Shown here in pieces: positions 1 to 10,563 of a DNA stretch of 64,000 nt (position 1 is the first letter of the stretch; every line of letters begins with the position of its first letter). A program made the translations under genes and the position numbers. Source of the DNA: Takakia lepidozioides (Eukaryota > Streptophyta > Takakiopsida > Takakiales > Takakiaceae); assembly GCA_030704615.1 (NCBI GenBank), contig CM060734.1:53274042-53338041 (forward strand), written 5' to 3'. The notes beneath the pieces are model-generated. The model saw only the letters and a program-made list of their open reading frames with translations, searched no databases and was not told where the DNA came from.

Positions 1-74
1 GTGAGTTGGACGAATTCGTGTCCCGTTGAATATTATGCTAGTCTTTACTTGTAACTTGCTTATAACCTCAGCAT

Positions 75-383
75 GTGCATGTGCAGGAAATGTGTCTCGA
101 CTCCGACACCGACATGCCGACAACAAACATGGCCGAATCAGTACATTCTTCCTGGCGTGCCTCCTCTGTGGCGCATCTGGTGGACATCCTCACTGCCACA
201 ACGGAGGACATTGTGAGGTCAATTATGCAGCAATGCAGGTACAACGAGTTCTTGAAAGGGAAACAGTGGGGCTTGGGGCTGGAAAGGCAGGAAATGCTGA
301 TGCGGACTGCCTCCAGATCAAAGAATCCTCAGAAGTGGGCGGCAGCCTTGCGAGAGGGCCTTCGGGACACGCCATTGCTTTGA
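75..383 (+). pseudogene. Possible transposase-like fragment
   Basis: A short reading frame follows a CAG acceptor-like site at about 84-86. It contains TNMAESVHSSW followed by an alpha-helical stretch ending in a G-x-G-x-G-like run (KGKQWGLGLERQE). This layout (TN-x-AES-x-H-x-W, then a Q-x-x-Y segment) resembles the end of some plant transposase-derived proteins, but I cannot name the family. The frame closes at a TGA and I found no continuation on either side. It may be the last exon of a gene or transposon starting left of the window. The function is not established, and the family resemblance is inference from one short motif. Confidence 0.25.
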
Positions 384-1690
384 AGAGGCCAACGCTTGGA
401 AGGAGATGTTCACACCCGTCCAGTGAGACGAAGACTTGACGAGGCACCTAGCGGAGAAGAGGATTCATGGCGAGCTGACAAGAATATTCACACGCTCCCT
501 TGTGATCCCCTGATGTTGCCTGAGGAGGTCTCATCGAGCACCGCAAAGTCCTACACGTTCAAGATCGTCATCTCCTTTGAGCACAGGGCACGTGTCCGAG
601 GAACATAACGAGCCATCTGTAGTAACACAGTCCAACATACCCATTGTGGAGACAAGAGTGTCGGAGTCACAGTGGAGAATTGCAAGGACATTGCCGGCAT
701 TTCGAGGGAAGTGATGCGCCATCCGGGTGGATACGAGAGCACGCTGTGGTGAGATGATTCGGAGGAACCCACACGGTGTTGTACCTGCACCTTGTTTCAG
801 CGACAGATTTTTGACTCCCACATTTTCTCACGCCACAAACGCAGACGTTTTGGTTATGTAGGCACGACATAATGACCTGTGTATTTGGCAAGCCCAAGTA
901 CGGGATTCAAGGAATGCCGGAGCCTCCGGGCGTCTGGCCTGTTGCACCGGGTTGCAACCTCTCTCAGAATGAGGCGGATGCTCTTTCTGCAGCAGGATTT
1001 TGAATGGTGCAATGCACAGACGTCCCGGCCCACTCATTTCCAGTTCCTCAGACCCAGCCATTGCAGACTGCTCGGTCCAGTAGAGACGGATTGGACAATT
1101 CTGCACATCCCACAATGCGATTCGGAAGAGTGAAGAGACGACACCCTCCCAACAAGTTGAATGAGACTCGGATTGTTAATGCTCTTGGGATGGCTTGCAC
1201 TATTTAGAGCTCCGTGGACGTACCCCCACCCGGCCTTGGGCGTGTTTATCGGATGGCAACGGCCGGCTCAGCTGTACGTGACAACGTATACACAATTACG
1301 ATTGGAGTGGAGCCGACTTACAATTGTACGGACTTCTCGTTGATGGAAGCAAAGAAGGGGTCAAAGTATTATCCGTGCAAGCATCTGTATTACATTTACC
1401 TGAAGAGGTTGAGGATGAACTTGACTATTGATGACTTTATTCATGCACCAGCGTTGAGCGTGAACGAGTTGCACAAACTCCTCCACCGGGATTCCAGAAA
1501 TCATTGATGGGGCAAAGGGAATCCACCATATGGATATTTGCAATTGCATTTTGATGCATTAGCCTTGCAGTGTAATGAAATGCATCCCAAAACTCCTGGA
1601 ACGAGACAGACAATATTAAAGTGATGTCTTTTAAATACTATGGACTGCTGGATATCCGTTGACGTCCAGTGGCAATTCAATGTCGAAACA
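384..1690. other. No gene recognised
   Basis: Overlapping short frames on both strands show no motif I recognise and no consistent splice chain. It may be decayed transposon sequence continuing from the fragment to its left. Confidence 0.4.
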
Positions 1691-1764
1691 GAATCAATAC
1701 AAAGATGGCGGCAGGAAAAATTGGCAAATCTTCCAGAAACCTGAGTTCCAACAGTTGCAGTTGT

Positions 1765-2090
1765 GGGGGTCATTTCTGGAAAAATGGCGCCGAATTTCCC
1801 TATTTTGGGCCGAAAACTGGCTAAATCCAACGATGTCTGGAAAAATGGCTCCGAATTTCCAATTACATAGCCCAGAACTGCCCAACAGCTGTGTAATCCC
1901 CGGCACCATGTACCGAAATTCGGCGCCACATTTCCAAATTTTGGGCTTACACTTCAATCATGTTGGGACCTATAACCGTGAAATTCGGCACCATTTTTCG
2001 CCGGAGACACCTATTACCGCGAAATACGTCGCCGATTTCTCCGGTTGCGGAACCTATTACCGCGAAATTCGGCGCCATTTTTGCACATGT
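1765..2090. repeat. Cluster of direct and inverted GAAATTCGGCGCCA repeats
   Basis: About six variants of one 15-18 base motif occur here. On the left it reads as ATGGCGCCGAATTTCC (near 1784 and 1843). On the right it reads as the reverse complement GAAATTCGGCGCCA (near 1915, 1979, 2020 and 2060). The two orientations face each other, so the segment can fold back on itself. The phrase CCTATTACCGCGAAAT also occurs twice near 2010 and 2050. This looks like a small foldback element or a nested repeat remnant. Confidence 0.6.
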
Positions 2091-2305
2091 CGCTCAGAAT
2101 TCGCATGAGCGGAAGACGAAATATCATGAGCACGGCTTTCAAAACTACAATTTCTACTTCAAACGATGAATATTATATTGGTTTTTTTGACACATTCCAT
2201 TCAAATAATGTTTTTTAATGTTTTTTATTTCCAGAATTTGTACTTCTGCTCATGAAAACCGATTGTCTTACTATTCCGCTCATGCCGCTCATGCTCATGA
2301 AATAG

Positions 2306-2584
2306 CTAACCTCCATGTATTAGTATTGGAGCCGTTGTAAATGCCTGCTTCAGCCTTTCAAATGCTTGGTGAGCCTTCTCGTCCCATACAAATTTGTCCT
2401 TCCCTGTGAGTCGTGTCAATGGTGTAGCAATTTTGGAGTAGTCCTTGACGAAGATTCTATAGACATTTGCAAATCCTAGAAAACATTGTACATCTCGAAC
2501 CGAAGTTGGTTTAATCCACTCGATGATGGTTTGTATTTTCTTCTGATCCATAAATACTCCTTTGTCGGAAATAATGTAGCCCAA
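2306..2584 (-). pseudogene. Ty3/gypsy pol fragment (RT end / RNase H start)
   Basis: The translation contains GYIISDKGV, then VRDVQCFLGFANVYRIFVKD, YSKIATPLTRLT and FVWDEKAHQAFERLKQAF. This is the conserved stretch of Ty3/gypsy polyproteins just after the YxDD catalytic block, running into RNase H. The catalytic reverse transcriptase motifs are upstream of this and absent. The frame is open only for this fragment, so it is a dead piece of a polyprotein. Confidence 0.85.
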
Positions 2585-2605
2585 AAATTCGACCTCAGAT
2601 TGGTG

Positions 2606-2986
2606 CTACTGTGACTGGACATCTTCGTTTTCCGACCTCCTCGTATCGAACACTTGAGTTGTGCCCCGAGCTTTGAATCTTCTCTTGTTGGGGCAGTTTA
2701 ATGCTATGTGATCATCTTCTCCGCAATAAAGGCATAAACCATTCGAGCGCCGTCTTTGTTTTTCTTGTGGCGTCAATGGCTTGAATCGGACAACATCAAT
2801 CTGCATAGGATCATTACCGGATGTCTGATGGATCGTTATGTTTGGTGTCGTAGTAGTAGCGGTATGGTGTGTCGTCGACCATCCAGATCGCTTCTCTTGA
2901 CGTCTTTCGAACAAACGATTATCGCATGCAATGACTTGGGTGATGAATTCGTTCAGTGTACTCACGTTTGGCATTGTCAGCAACAA
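2606..2986 (-). pseudogene. Ty3/gypsy gag fragment with CCHC zinc knuckle
   Basis: The zinc knuckle reads CLYCGEDDHIALNC (C-x2-C-x4-H-x4-C), preceded by LTPQEKQRRRSNGL and followed by basic residues (PNKRR). This is the nucleic-acid-binding end of gag in Ty3/gypsy elements. The upstream half matches the usual gag layout (FITQVIACDNRLFERRQEK). It ends just before the pol fragment, where an internal deletion joins the two. Confidence 0.8.
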
Positions 2987-3384
2987 ATCTTTTACATCAT
3001 CTTTTAGCCTACATCGAAACTGACTAATGAGGCTCTTCTCATTCCAGTCGAGGTCGCACGCAAGTTGTCAAAATTCGGCAGCATAAGCGGAAGCATGACG
3101 TGCTCTTTGTCAAAGATTTCGCATCTTTGTCTCTGCAACTCTCTCTCTCTATCATTCTCTCCAATCGTTGCAGTGAACTCGGACATGAATGCTTCAAAAT
3201 TATATATTAAATGCGATTTTTTTTTTCTAATAGCGGTGCAAACCAAGATAGGGCAGTGCCTGATAGAAGGGTACCCACAAATCTCACTTGAATACATTCA
3301 TCGGTAGCGTTGTGGATGTAGTCGTAGGAACAGTCGTACTTGTTGAACAAAACCGCGAAATCTTGATCTCGTCCCATCAAATTT

Positions 3385-3648
3385 CTAGGGCATGCTGATC
3401 TTTGGTTCTCTTATAATCTGTTGAAGATTAACTGTTGCAGTAGGAGCTGTTGCAGTAGGGACTCGTATGGTTGAAGATCCATTGTTCGACTCCTTTAACT
3501 TTGAAATTTGTTGTTGCAAATTGTGGAGAGCGTTGCCAAGATCTTTAGACTGATCAGCTTGCAATTGGGTGGTAGAGGTACGAAGTTCTTGCATCTGGAG
3601 CTGAAGACTCTGCAATGTGGCGACCATTTCCGCAAATGTGCCTTCCAT
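3385..3648 (-). pseudogene. Gag N-terminal coiled-coil fragment
   Basis: The translation starts MEGTFAEMVATLQSLQLQMQELR and continues with a heptad-like Q/L-rich run, typical of the start of Ty3/gypsy gag proteins. The ATG at 3648 may be the original gag start. Between this and the zinc-knuckle fragment (2987-3384) the frame is interrupted. Confidence 0.55.
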
Positions 3649-3837
3649 CTTAACTAACTAAGGAACAAACTTTAGTCTCGCCAAACTGTCAAGGACGAGA
3701 ACATGACTAAACACAAACAAGAGGTCAGACTAGAGGTACAAGACTAAACAAGAAGTCAAGGTCGGCGTGGCTGAATGCACGATGAGTAAATAGGAACCAA
3801 AATGATCTTTATAACAATGAACAAGAGTACAAGATAT

Positions 3838-3955
3838 TGGAACACGACTTGAATACTGGAATGCTGGAAACTGGACTAGAGTACCAGATACTGGAAACTG
3901 GGCTAGGGTACTGGGAACTGGACTGGAGTACTGGAAATTGGAAACAAGAGTAGCT
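3838..3955. repeat. Degenerate tandem repeat ACTGGAAACTGGACTAGAGT
   Basis: About five imperfect units of roughly 18-22 bases built on ACTGGAAACTGGACTAGAGTAC follow one another. They lie in the presumed leader/LTR region of the Ty3/gypsy remnant. A second AT-rich series built on ATGGTAAATCACGGTAAGTC follows at about 4190-4265. Confidence 0.7.
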
Positions 3956-4566
3956 TGAACTGGTGTTGGCGAGACTGAAGAGTGTCCAGTCTCGCCTCCT
4001 ATATATACTGGCTACTAAGAAGCTTCCCCTATGGAGGTTTTTTGCTGAAGAAGTTTCCAAGATTAAACAAAGGTTTCTTGATGGAGAAGCTTCCTTAAAC
4101 AAAAGAGGTATTTTGATGGAGAAGTTTCCTCCAAGGGAAGCTTCCTGAGCAGTTTCTCAAGTTACTCTTGGTAATTTGATAAACTCCCGGTAACTTGGTA
4201 GGTAATGATAAATCATGGTAGATTATGGTAAATCACGGTAAGTCATGGTAATTTTCGGTAACATGATAACTTTGTAACTTCTGGTATTTACTCTTAGTAA
4301 GTTCTTCTGGGCTATGTCCGTGACAGCAACATTCACAGCTGCAGTGAGTTGGCCTGGAGAGTTGCTAGAGAGCAACGCTCATTCAGAGGATGTGTCACCT
4401 CCGGGAGAGCAGGATGATATGTATGTATGGCGGAGCTGCCTGCCATGGTTGCTTACACTCCATTGTGGGGCTCGAGCAAGGATTTGCAGCGGGTTGCTGA
4501 TTGTCGTGTGCAACAAGCCTGGGTAGAGGCTTTTGTACCATTATGAGAGGAGGACAGTGCGGGGAG

Positions 4567-4967
4567 TTCCAAAATTCTGCTCTGTCAGTAGAATTGTTGG
4601 GTGCATAGATATTCACCAGCCCAGTCGGACCTGTTGAGTTGGGTAGGGATAAGGCACAAAATTGCAATCTTCCGGGGAGCCAGGTGTCCTGCGTAGTGAG
4701 GAACGGTTGAATTATAGGTGAAAGAAGTATTGCAGTGCCTCCTTTCGCACTCGTGGAAGTGGGCTTCCATAAGGAGTTTGCTAATGGCCATAGATAATCA
4801 GAGAGGCTATCTATTTTCCCTTGATCTAGTTTATGCTCCTGCAAAAATATGATGGAGTGATTTGCAAGGAAGGGAGTCAGCCATGTTTTGATTTTCAGCC
4901 TTTTTAGAGAAGCTGGGTCTGCTCCCAACCCTCTTATATTCCATGAATGGAGGTTAAAGATCATTGG
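4567..4967 (-). pseudogene. LINE AP-endonuclease fragment (inverted segment)
   Basis: From the ATG at 4967 the minus strand encodes MIFNLHSWNIRGLG, the start of an AP-like endonuclease (N/W-N-x-R-G motif). It continues with HSIIFLQEHKLD (catalytic-Glu region), GGTAILL and VNIYAPNN. Homology fades after STDRAEFW, about halfway through a normal endonuclease domain, so the GDFN and SDH catalytic blocks are lost. The same frame runs further left without recognisable homology. An endonuclease of this type nicks target DNA to prime reverse transcription; this copy cannot. Confidence 0.8.
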
Positions 4968-6887
4968 CAGGTCAAGGTAGGCTGAGGCTGACAGTCTCAT
5001 TTGATAGCCTAGAAGTGTGGTATAAGAATTTAACCCTAATGTCTCTTGGTCGCAGGGAATTTTTTCAGACATAATTGTCTGGGGGCTTGCGAGTTTTGTT
5101 CTGGATAAGTATGAAAACCCCTCTTGGTTTTGTGTTTTTGGGTATTTCATGGGATGAAAGGAATTGTTCTGTAGACACTGTGGAGATGGTTACAGATAAA
5201 ACTGAGGCTTCATCCGAGAAGAACACTGCGTTGAAAAGATCATTAAAACTAGGGTATCTCTCACTGATTGAGCCATCGGAGGGAAGAGTTCCAGAGGGTA
5301 TGTTCTCTGGCAAATCAAACACTGGTAGCCTATGTCTGACCTGCTTCCCCCCCACATATTTCTCTTTCTCGCATAACATCCAACATCTAGCAGGGTTCCC
5401 AGATAAGACCTGATAAATGAAACAGGGTGAGAGAGAGGATGGTACCTTGTTTGGGGAAGGTGGAGAGGAGGGAGTTAAGACCTTGGGTGGAGAAGTCACT
5501 TGAGAGCTCGGCAGCGAATTAGCCTGGGTTGTGTCAATGATTGTTGGGGAGGATACTTGTTTGGCTCCTTTCACCGAGTCCATCATGTTGTGATTCCCCT
5601 CTTGCGTAGAAGATTCCACCTGGGAGTCGGAGGAAGAGTGAGAGTGATCTGTCCGCCTGGTGCCATTAATATGATCTCTTGTCCTTTGAACCTCCATTCT
5701 GTAATTTTCCCCATCCACTTTAGAGTCCAAGAGGGCTCCCAGCAACTGAAACCCATTTATCAGGGTATCCTGGTTTTGAATTTGCAAACTGTGACTCCCT
5801 CTGAGGGCTGAGAGCAGATTCTCGTAAGTCTAGACAGCCTCGATCGGTGGGGGAGAGGCATATATTTATGCATCCTCATGAGAGCTAGAATGTGGGTTGA
5901 GGGTTTGACACTAAGTCCAGGATATTCTTCCATGTATGCCCCCCATGAGATTTTGATGAGGGGTGACAGTGAATAATGTTTTTGTTGCTTGAGGAAGAAC
6001 TACTGAATTTTCCCTTTGAACATAATTTGCGAATTGGTATTGGGTGAGTTGTGAACAACCCGGTTCTCGCTCGTCTTCATTGATGGGTTCGGCTCTGGAT
6101 TTACTTCGTTGCGGACTTCTCTATTTGAGGTACCCACTCTCTGATTCACGGATTGTTTCGTGGAAAGCACCAGGATAGAAGGCGCATTTGGCGGGCAAAT
6201 GAAGTCCCCAACAGCCCTGTATATGACGTTGTCCGATGGTGGAACTCGCCATTCCCTGCCATCGCCGAAATCATCGTGGAGCACAACAATACTTTCGACA
6301 ACAACTCCGTTTGAATCCTTCCTTTCCTCTTCCAAAATACCGACCCCGGTTTCAGGTGGTATCGAACGCAAAGATATATCTCCATCACCCGGCAAATCTC
6401 CCCTCTGCACGGAAATGTAGCTCTATGCTCGTGAGGAGGGCAGTACACTATAGCGCTCGGGTTTTCTGTGGGAATGAGCCGATTTGGAGACAATTGTTAG
6501 CAAACCTGGAATTACAAGCAATTCCAGTGGTGATTTTGGGGAAGGAATTACTGGTAGGGAGTGTCAATTTGACTACTCTTGGGGGTGAGCTATCCTGATG
6601 CTTTCCTTTTCCTTGGCCGATAGATGCCCCCTGCTGCTGTGTATCCGTAAGTTTCCCTTTCCCTTTTGTGATGGCATTCATCTGTTGTTGGTGGGCCATC
6701 AGCTCTTCCTGCATCGGATCCTTGGGTGTCTCCTCTGCCATGATCTGAGCTGTAGAGGGTCTTTTGGTATTTTGTACCGGGTTTGCTGCCCTCCGGGAAT
6801 TGTTACAGGCCCGGGTTGTGGTGTGGGAGACTGTAATTCCTGCCAGTGATCCGCTGCTGATTCTGGGCCCCCTCCTTGTTCTTGTCT
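4968..6887 (-). pseudogene. LINE ORF1-ORF2 spacer remnants (inverted segment)
   Basis: Minus-strand frames at 5065-5787, 6000-6410 and 6448-6891 are low-complexity, Ser/Pro/Gln-rich and carry no domain I recognise. They lie between the zinc-knuckle end of ORF1 and the endonuclease start, where plant L1 elements keep the variable ORF1 tail. Frame changes between them indicate decay. Confidence 0.5.
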
Positions 6888-7136
6888 TCATGGTTTGGAT
6901 GTGGTCATGGGCTGGGTTCGCTTGCGCTTGGCTGCCAGGCAGTCAATTCTGAGATGTCCCAACTGGCCACAGTTGAAGCAAGCCGCATAGGTGGTATCCT
7001 CTATGAGCTGGATTGTAAAGTAATTACCCTCCTCATCTATTGGCAGTTTGACAAATTGCGGGAGAATATCCTCATCCGGCATCATCAAGACAAATTTGTG
7101 ACCTCGACTCCCTGCAACCAACAGAAGAACAAACAT
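6888..7136 (-). pseudogene. LINE ORF1 zinc-knuckle fragment (inverted segment)
   Basis: The frame reads PDEDILPQFVKLPIDEEGNY followed by CFNCGQLGHLRIDC, a CCHC knuckle in the standard C-x2-C-x4-H-x4-C spacing, then a basic tail. In plant L1 elements this follows a DUF4283-type RNA-binding domain, of which only the end remains. The fragment stops at about 7138, exactly where the plus-strand reverse transcriptase segment begins, so it marks the inversion junction. Confidence 0.8.
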
Positions 7137-7138
7137 GT

Positions 7139-8370
7139 TTGATACACACCCCTACCCTGCTGTCCCACCAGTTCGCTTCCCAATTAGAAGGAGAGTTCAC
7201 AGACATAGAGCTGGGTGAAGCATTATCCAAACTTCAGAACAACAAATCTCCAGGCATAGACGGTTTATCGGTGGAATTTTACAAAGCATTGTGGCCGGAA
7301 ATCTCCAGGGTTTCACTGCAATGGCAAACCATGTGTTTCAACGGGGACATATGCCCACAATTATGACACAATGAGTTATAACCTTACTCTATAAAAAGGG
7401 TGATAGAACAAACATATCGAATTATCGGCCCATAACCCTCCTCAATGTAGCTTACAAGATAGTGGCGAAGGCACTGGCCCTTAGATTGCAACCTATACTT
7501 CCAACTATAATTAGGCCAAATCAAACAGGGTTTATCAAGGGTAGATACATATTGGATAACCTCCTTCTAGCCCAGGAAATTCCAGACTACGCTGCTAGAA
7601 CAAACCAAGCTATTGCCCTCCTCCTTTTAGACTTTGAGAAGGCTTTCGATCGTGTTGAATGGTCATACTTGCTGGCAACCCTGGCCAAATTGGGTTTTCC
7701 CCAATCCTTTTGCAAATGGGTCACGATATTACTCACCGATGCATCTAGCAGAGTCTCAATCAATGGCCATTTATCAGCTTCATTCCCTGTGCAGCGCTCA
7801 GTGAGGCAAGGGTGTCCCCTCTCACCTTTCCTGTTTCTGGTGGTAGCAGATACACTCGGCTATATGCTACAGCAAAATCAGTTTATAAAGGGCCTCAGGG
7901 TCACTAACTACATCACCAGGCAGTACAATTTCTTGGTGGACTTGATGTTCGTTGATGATACCTTTTTAATGTTGCAAGCCACCCCGGAAAACTTGGATCA
8001 GGCAAGGTTTACCTTGAACAAGTGTTGTGCAACATCTGGATTCAAAGTAAATTGGAATAAGACTTCAGGTTTACTGGTAGGTGACCTTTCAAAATCCACA
8101 ATGGGATCCCCGCCCTCATGGGGAATGGATCAAGGGCTAAGGTGGCTCAAACCTGGGGAGACCACCACACTACTGGGTTACACATATGGAATTGGACTGA
8201 CAGACCAACAGATTTTTGCTGCCACGATGGCCAACTTGAAGAGGAAACTGACTTATTGGGGTTTAAAACATCTCTCAATTACAGGAAGAGCCCTTGTTGC
8301 TAATCAGATTCATTCAGCTGGATTATGGTATTATGCTTCTTCCTGGCGCCCAAGCTCTAAACAGATTTAG
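7139..8370 (+). pseudogene. LINE (L1-type) reverse transcriptase
   Basis: The order of motifs is LGEALSKLQNNKSPGIDGLS, a frame break near 7366, then LYKKGDRTNISNYRPITLLN, NQTGFIKGRYILDN, LLLLDFEKAFDRVEWSYL, QGCPLSPFLFLV and MFVDDTFLM. These are RT blocks 0 to 5. The active-site block is FVDD where F/YADD is usual. A stop after SSKQI at 8368-8370 ends the long frame. This enzyme would copy the element RNA into DNA; the stop and the frame break make it non-coding. Confidence 0.9.
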
Positions 8371-10185
8371 GAAATCAAGCGCCTGCTTAGGAACTTTGTC
8401 TGGGGAGCCGAGACCTCATCCCAAAACAAACAACCGCTCGTAGCCTGGGCCCAAATCTGTTTACCCAAAAAAAAAGGGGGGTTAGGGATACTCGATCCAC
8501 AAACACAGATTGTAGCTCTTCTTGGCAAATGGATACCCAAGTTTCTAGGGCCGGAGGGGGGATGGTGGAAATTCTTGGTCTATGACCACATTACAAAATC
8601 CTCCCCTCTCAAGACTACCCAATGGAGCCCTTCCCTACGTTGGCTCACTCAAGGATTTAATCTTAAGACAGTGGGATCTGCTCTATGGTCTAATATCTGG
8701 TCAGCTTGGGGGCGGCTAAGGAAACTACTTGTAAAAGCCCAATCAAGTACCTTCTATGAAGTTAAGAGACAACACTTGTTTCTAAACGACACTCCTCTCA
8801 CCCCTTCTCAAAAAAACCAGGCAAAAAAGTGGTCCAAATGGGACTGCCTTGGCATCAGACAAATAAATAACATATGGTCAGGGATCGGTTTCATATCTCT
8901 ACAATCTATGGCTCAGGCTGTAGGCCTCGCAAGGGCCACAAAAAGCCACCAACAACTTGTTCAATATGGACCAGTGCAGTGGTTGGCCACCCTTTCCGCA
9001 GGCCCTCCGGAACCAGTCCCAAAATCCTGGGCACTCATCATACTTCACAACCAGCTTACCATTGTTTTTGTAGATGACATATCCATAAATGACAGCTGTT
9101 TTCACATTCGCCATCAACACCACCTACCTAAGACTCACACTTACCTCTACAGAACCTTTGACAATCCAAACTATGCCTCTCACCCCAATCCGTGTCTGCT
9201 GCTGGACAGCCACGGATAAGGGAATGAATCCCCAGCCACCCCTCACTATCACCACTAGAGCTTGGCTAGCAACCAACTCCTTTGTATGGATTTTGGGTAG
9301 GCCGCTAGCAGAATTGGATATTGATCCCTCCGAATGGATATGGAAATTCAACACCACCCCAGAACCCTTCTTTGCATACACAACAAAAAAGGGCTACAAA
9401 GCCCTGTCAGTCACCCAACCCATATACAAGAAATGGGAATCAAAATGGGGGCTCTACAACTTCCGCGATGAGAACTGGAAAATCATTTGGGGTTCATGTG
9501 GATCAAAACCCGGCCATCAAAGATAGCAGCTTTCCTTTGGCAGGTTGTTAATAGAGTTTTGAAAGTCGGGGAATGCCTTCAGTTCCAAGGAGCCCTCTTG
9601 TGTGCTTGTTGTTCCATTGCAGTGTTGGAATCCATCGAACATTGCCTTCTCTCATGTCAAGCACCAGCCAAAATCTGGCCATATATTAAGTCATTGTATA
9701 GTTACTGGGATAGAAGACATCTCACGGATACAGACCTCCTTCTTAACCATGACCCAACTTCCAAGAATATAACCCTAAATTGCCCAGTGTTTGAAACCCT
9801 CAGAGCCTCTACGATGTGGCACTTATGGAAACTACGTTGTAAGAACACTTCCAAGGCCACACAACAACAACATCCTCTCTCCTTGCCACTGTTTTTTGGG
9901 ACTTACAAACTGAGGCTAGGAAAGCATGGGGCAAACTCTGTGCAGACATTGAACGTGACACCACGAATGCAGCTGTGCTCCACAGGAAGTTTCAACACAC
10001 CTGGGGCAGACATGGCCTCATATGCAGCAGCCCTGTGCAAGACCAATGCAGCTGGAACGAGCTCCCCCCTCAAGCCTGGCGAGATCTTCGTGCACCACTA
10101 CACTCTTTCCCCGGAGTTTGAACGGGACATTAACTGGAAACATCAAAAGCCTTCATCTACTGCTTCTAAGCTGCACTATAGATAG
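8371..10185 (+). pseudogene. LINE ORF2 C-terminal part with zf-RVT-like domain
   Basis: After the stop at 8370 the homology continues (EIKRLLRNFVWG, KKKGGLGILD, then 8575-9219), shifts frame several times, and ends in a zf-RVT-like segment in 9487-10185. That segment reads IKTRPSKIAAFLWQVVNRVL, CSIAVLESIEHCLLSCQ and KIWPYI. This is the usual C-terminal layout of plant L1 ORF2. It is decayed by several frameshifts. Confidence 0.75.
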
Positions 10186-10563
10186 ATCTCTCTCTCAACC
10201 CCCCCATATTCAAAGATCTTACTATCTCCCGACATCGCTCTCCCTGCGTCATCGTAGACAGGGTAGGGTATACGTTGTTAAGATTTAGGTCTCGGGCAGA
10301 GAGCCCTGCTTTTTGGTCTCTTGGACTTTCCTCCAATCGGAGGTGTTTGGCTCCTGGATCACGGATCTTTGTGTAAATGTCCATCAGTAGTGGCACGATA
10401 TTTTGTTCTACAGACTTAATCTCCATCAGGAGATGATTGGCTCTTAATACTCTGAATACGGTGTGTGTGCCTTATGGCGACAACGGGGTTTCATTTTTTT
10501 TCCCCTCAATAATTATCAATAAAGTAACCAGAGATTCATTTAAAAAAAATAAAAAAATAAAAA
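10186..10563 (+). other. LINE 3' untranslated region and A-rich tail
   Basis: Non-coding sequence follows the ORF2 remnant, includes an AATAAA-like CAATAAAG near 10515, and ends in A runs broken by T (10537-10563). This fixes the 3' end and the plus orientation of the 3' piece. Confidence 0.7.

Larger units (their letters stand above)
2290..4300 (-). mobile_element. Decayed Ty3/gypsy LTR retrotransposon
   Basis: Minus-strand fragments appear in the expected order gag, zinc knuckle, then pol. From right to left these are a gag-like coiled segment (3385-3648), a gag C-terminal part with a zinc knuckle (2606-2986) and the reverse transcriptase/RNase H connection of a Ty3/gypsy polyprotein (2306-2584). 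Protease, most of the reverse transcriptase, RNase H and integrase are missing. The zinc-knuckle segment abuts the RT tail within about 25 bases, so the middle was deleted. The AT-rich, repetitive stretch 3660-4300 lies where the 5' LTR and leader should be, but I could not delimit an LTR or a primer binding site. Confidence 0.7.
4555..10563 (+). mobile_element. L1-type LINE with an inverted 5' half
   Basis: One L1-type non-LTR retrotransposon lies in two head-to-head pieces. From about 7138 down to 4555 the minus strand reads, in element order, the end of ORF1 (with its CCHC knuckle), spacer frames and the start of the AP-endonuclease. From 7139 rightwards the plus strand reads reverse transcriptase, the C-terminal domain and a 3' tail ending in A-rich sequence at 10537-10563. 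The second half of the endonuclease and the endonuclease-RT linker are missing at the junction. An inverted 5' segment plus an intact 3' poly(A) end is the footprint of twin priming known for mammalian L1. Multiple stops and frameshifts show it is inactive. No target-site duplication was found by eye. Confidence 0.8.

Noticed and set aside
3650-4300. LTR boundaries for the Ty3/gypsy remnant
   Set aside because: No matching second LTR, no TG...CA pair I could defend and no tRNA primer site was found, so only a presumed leader/LTR region is stated.
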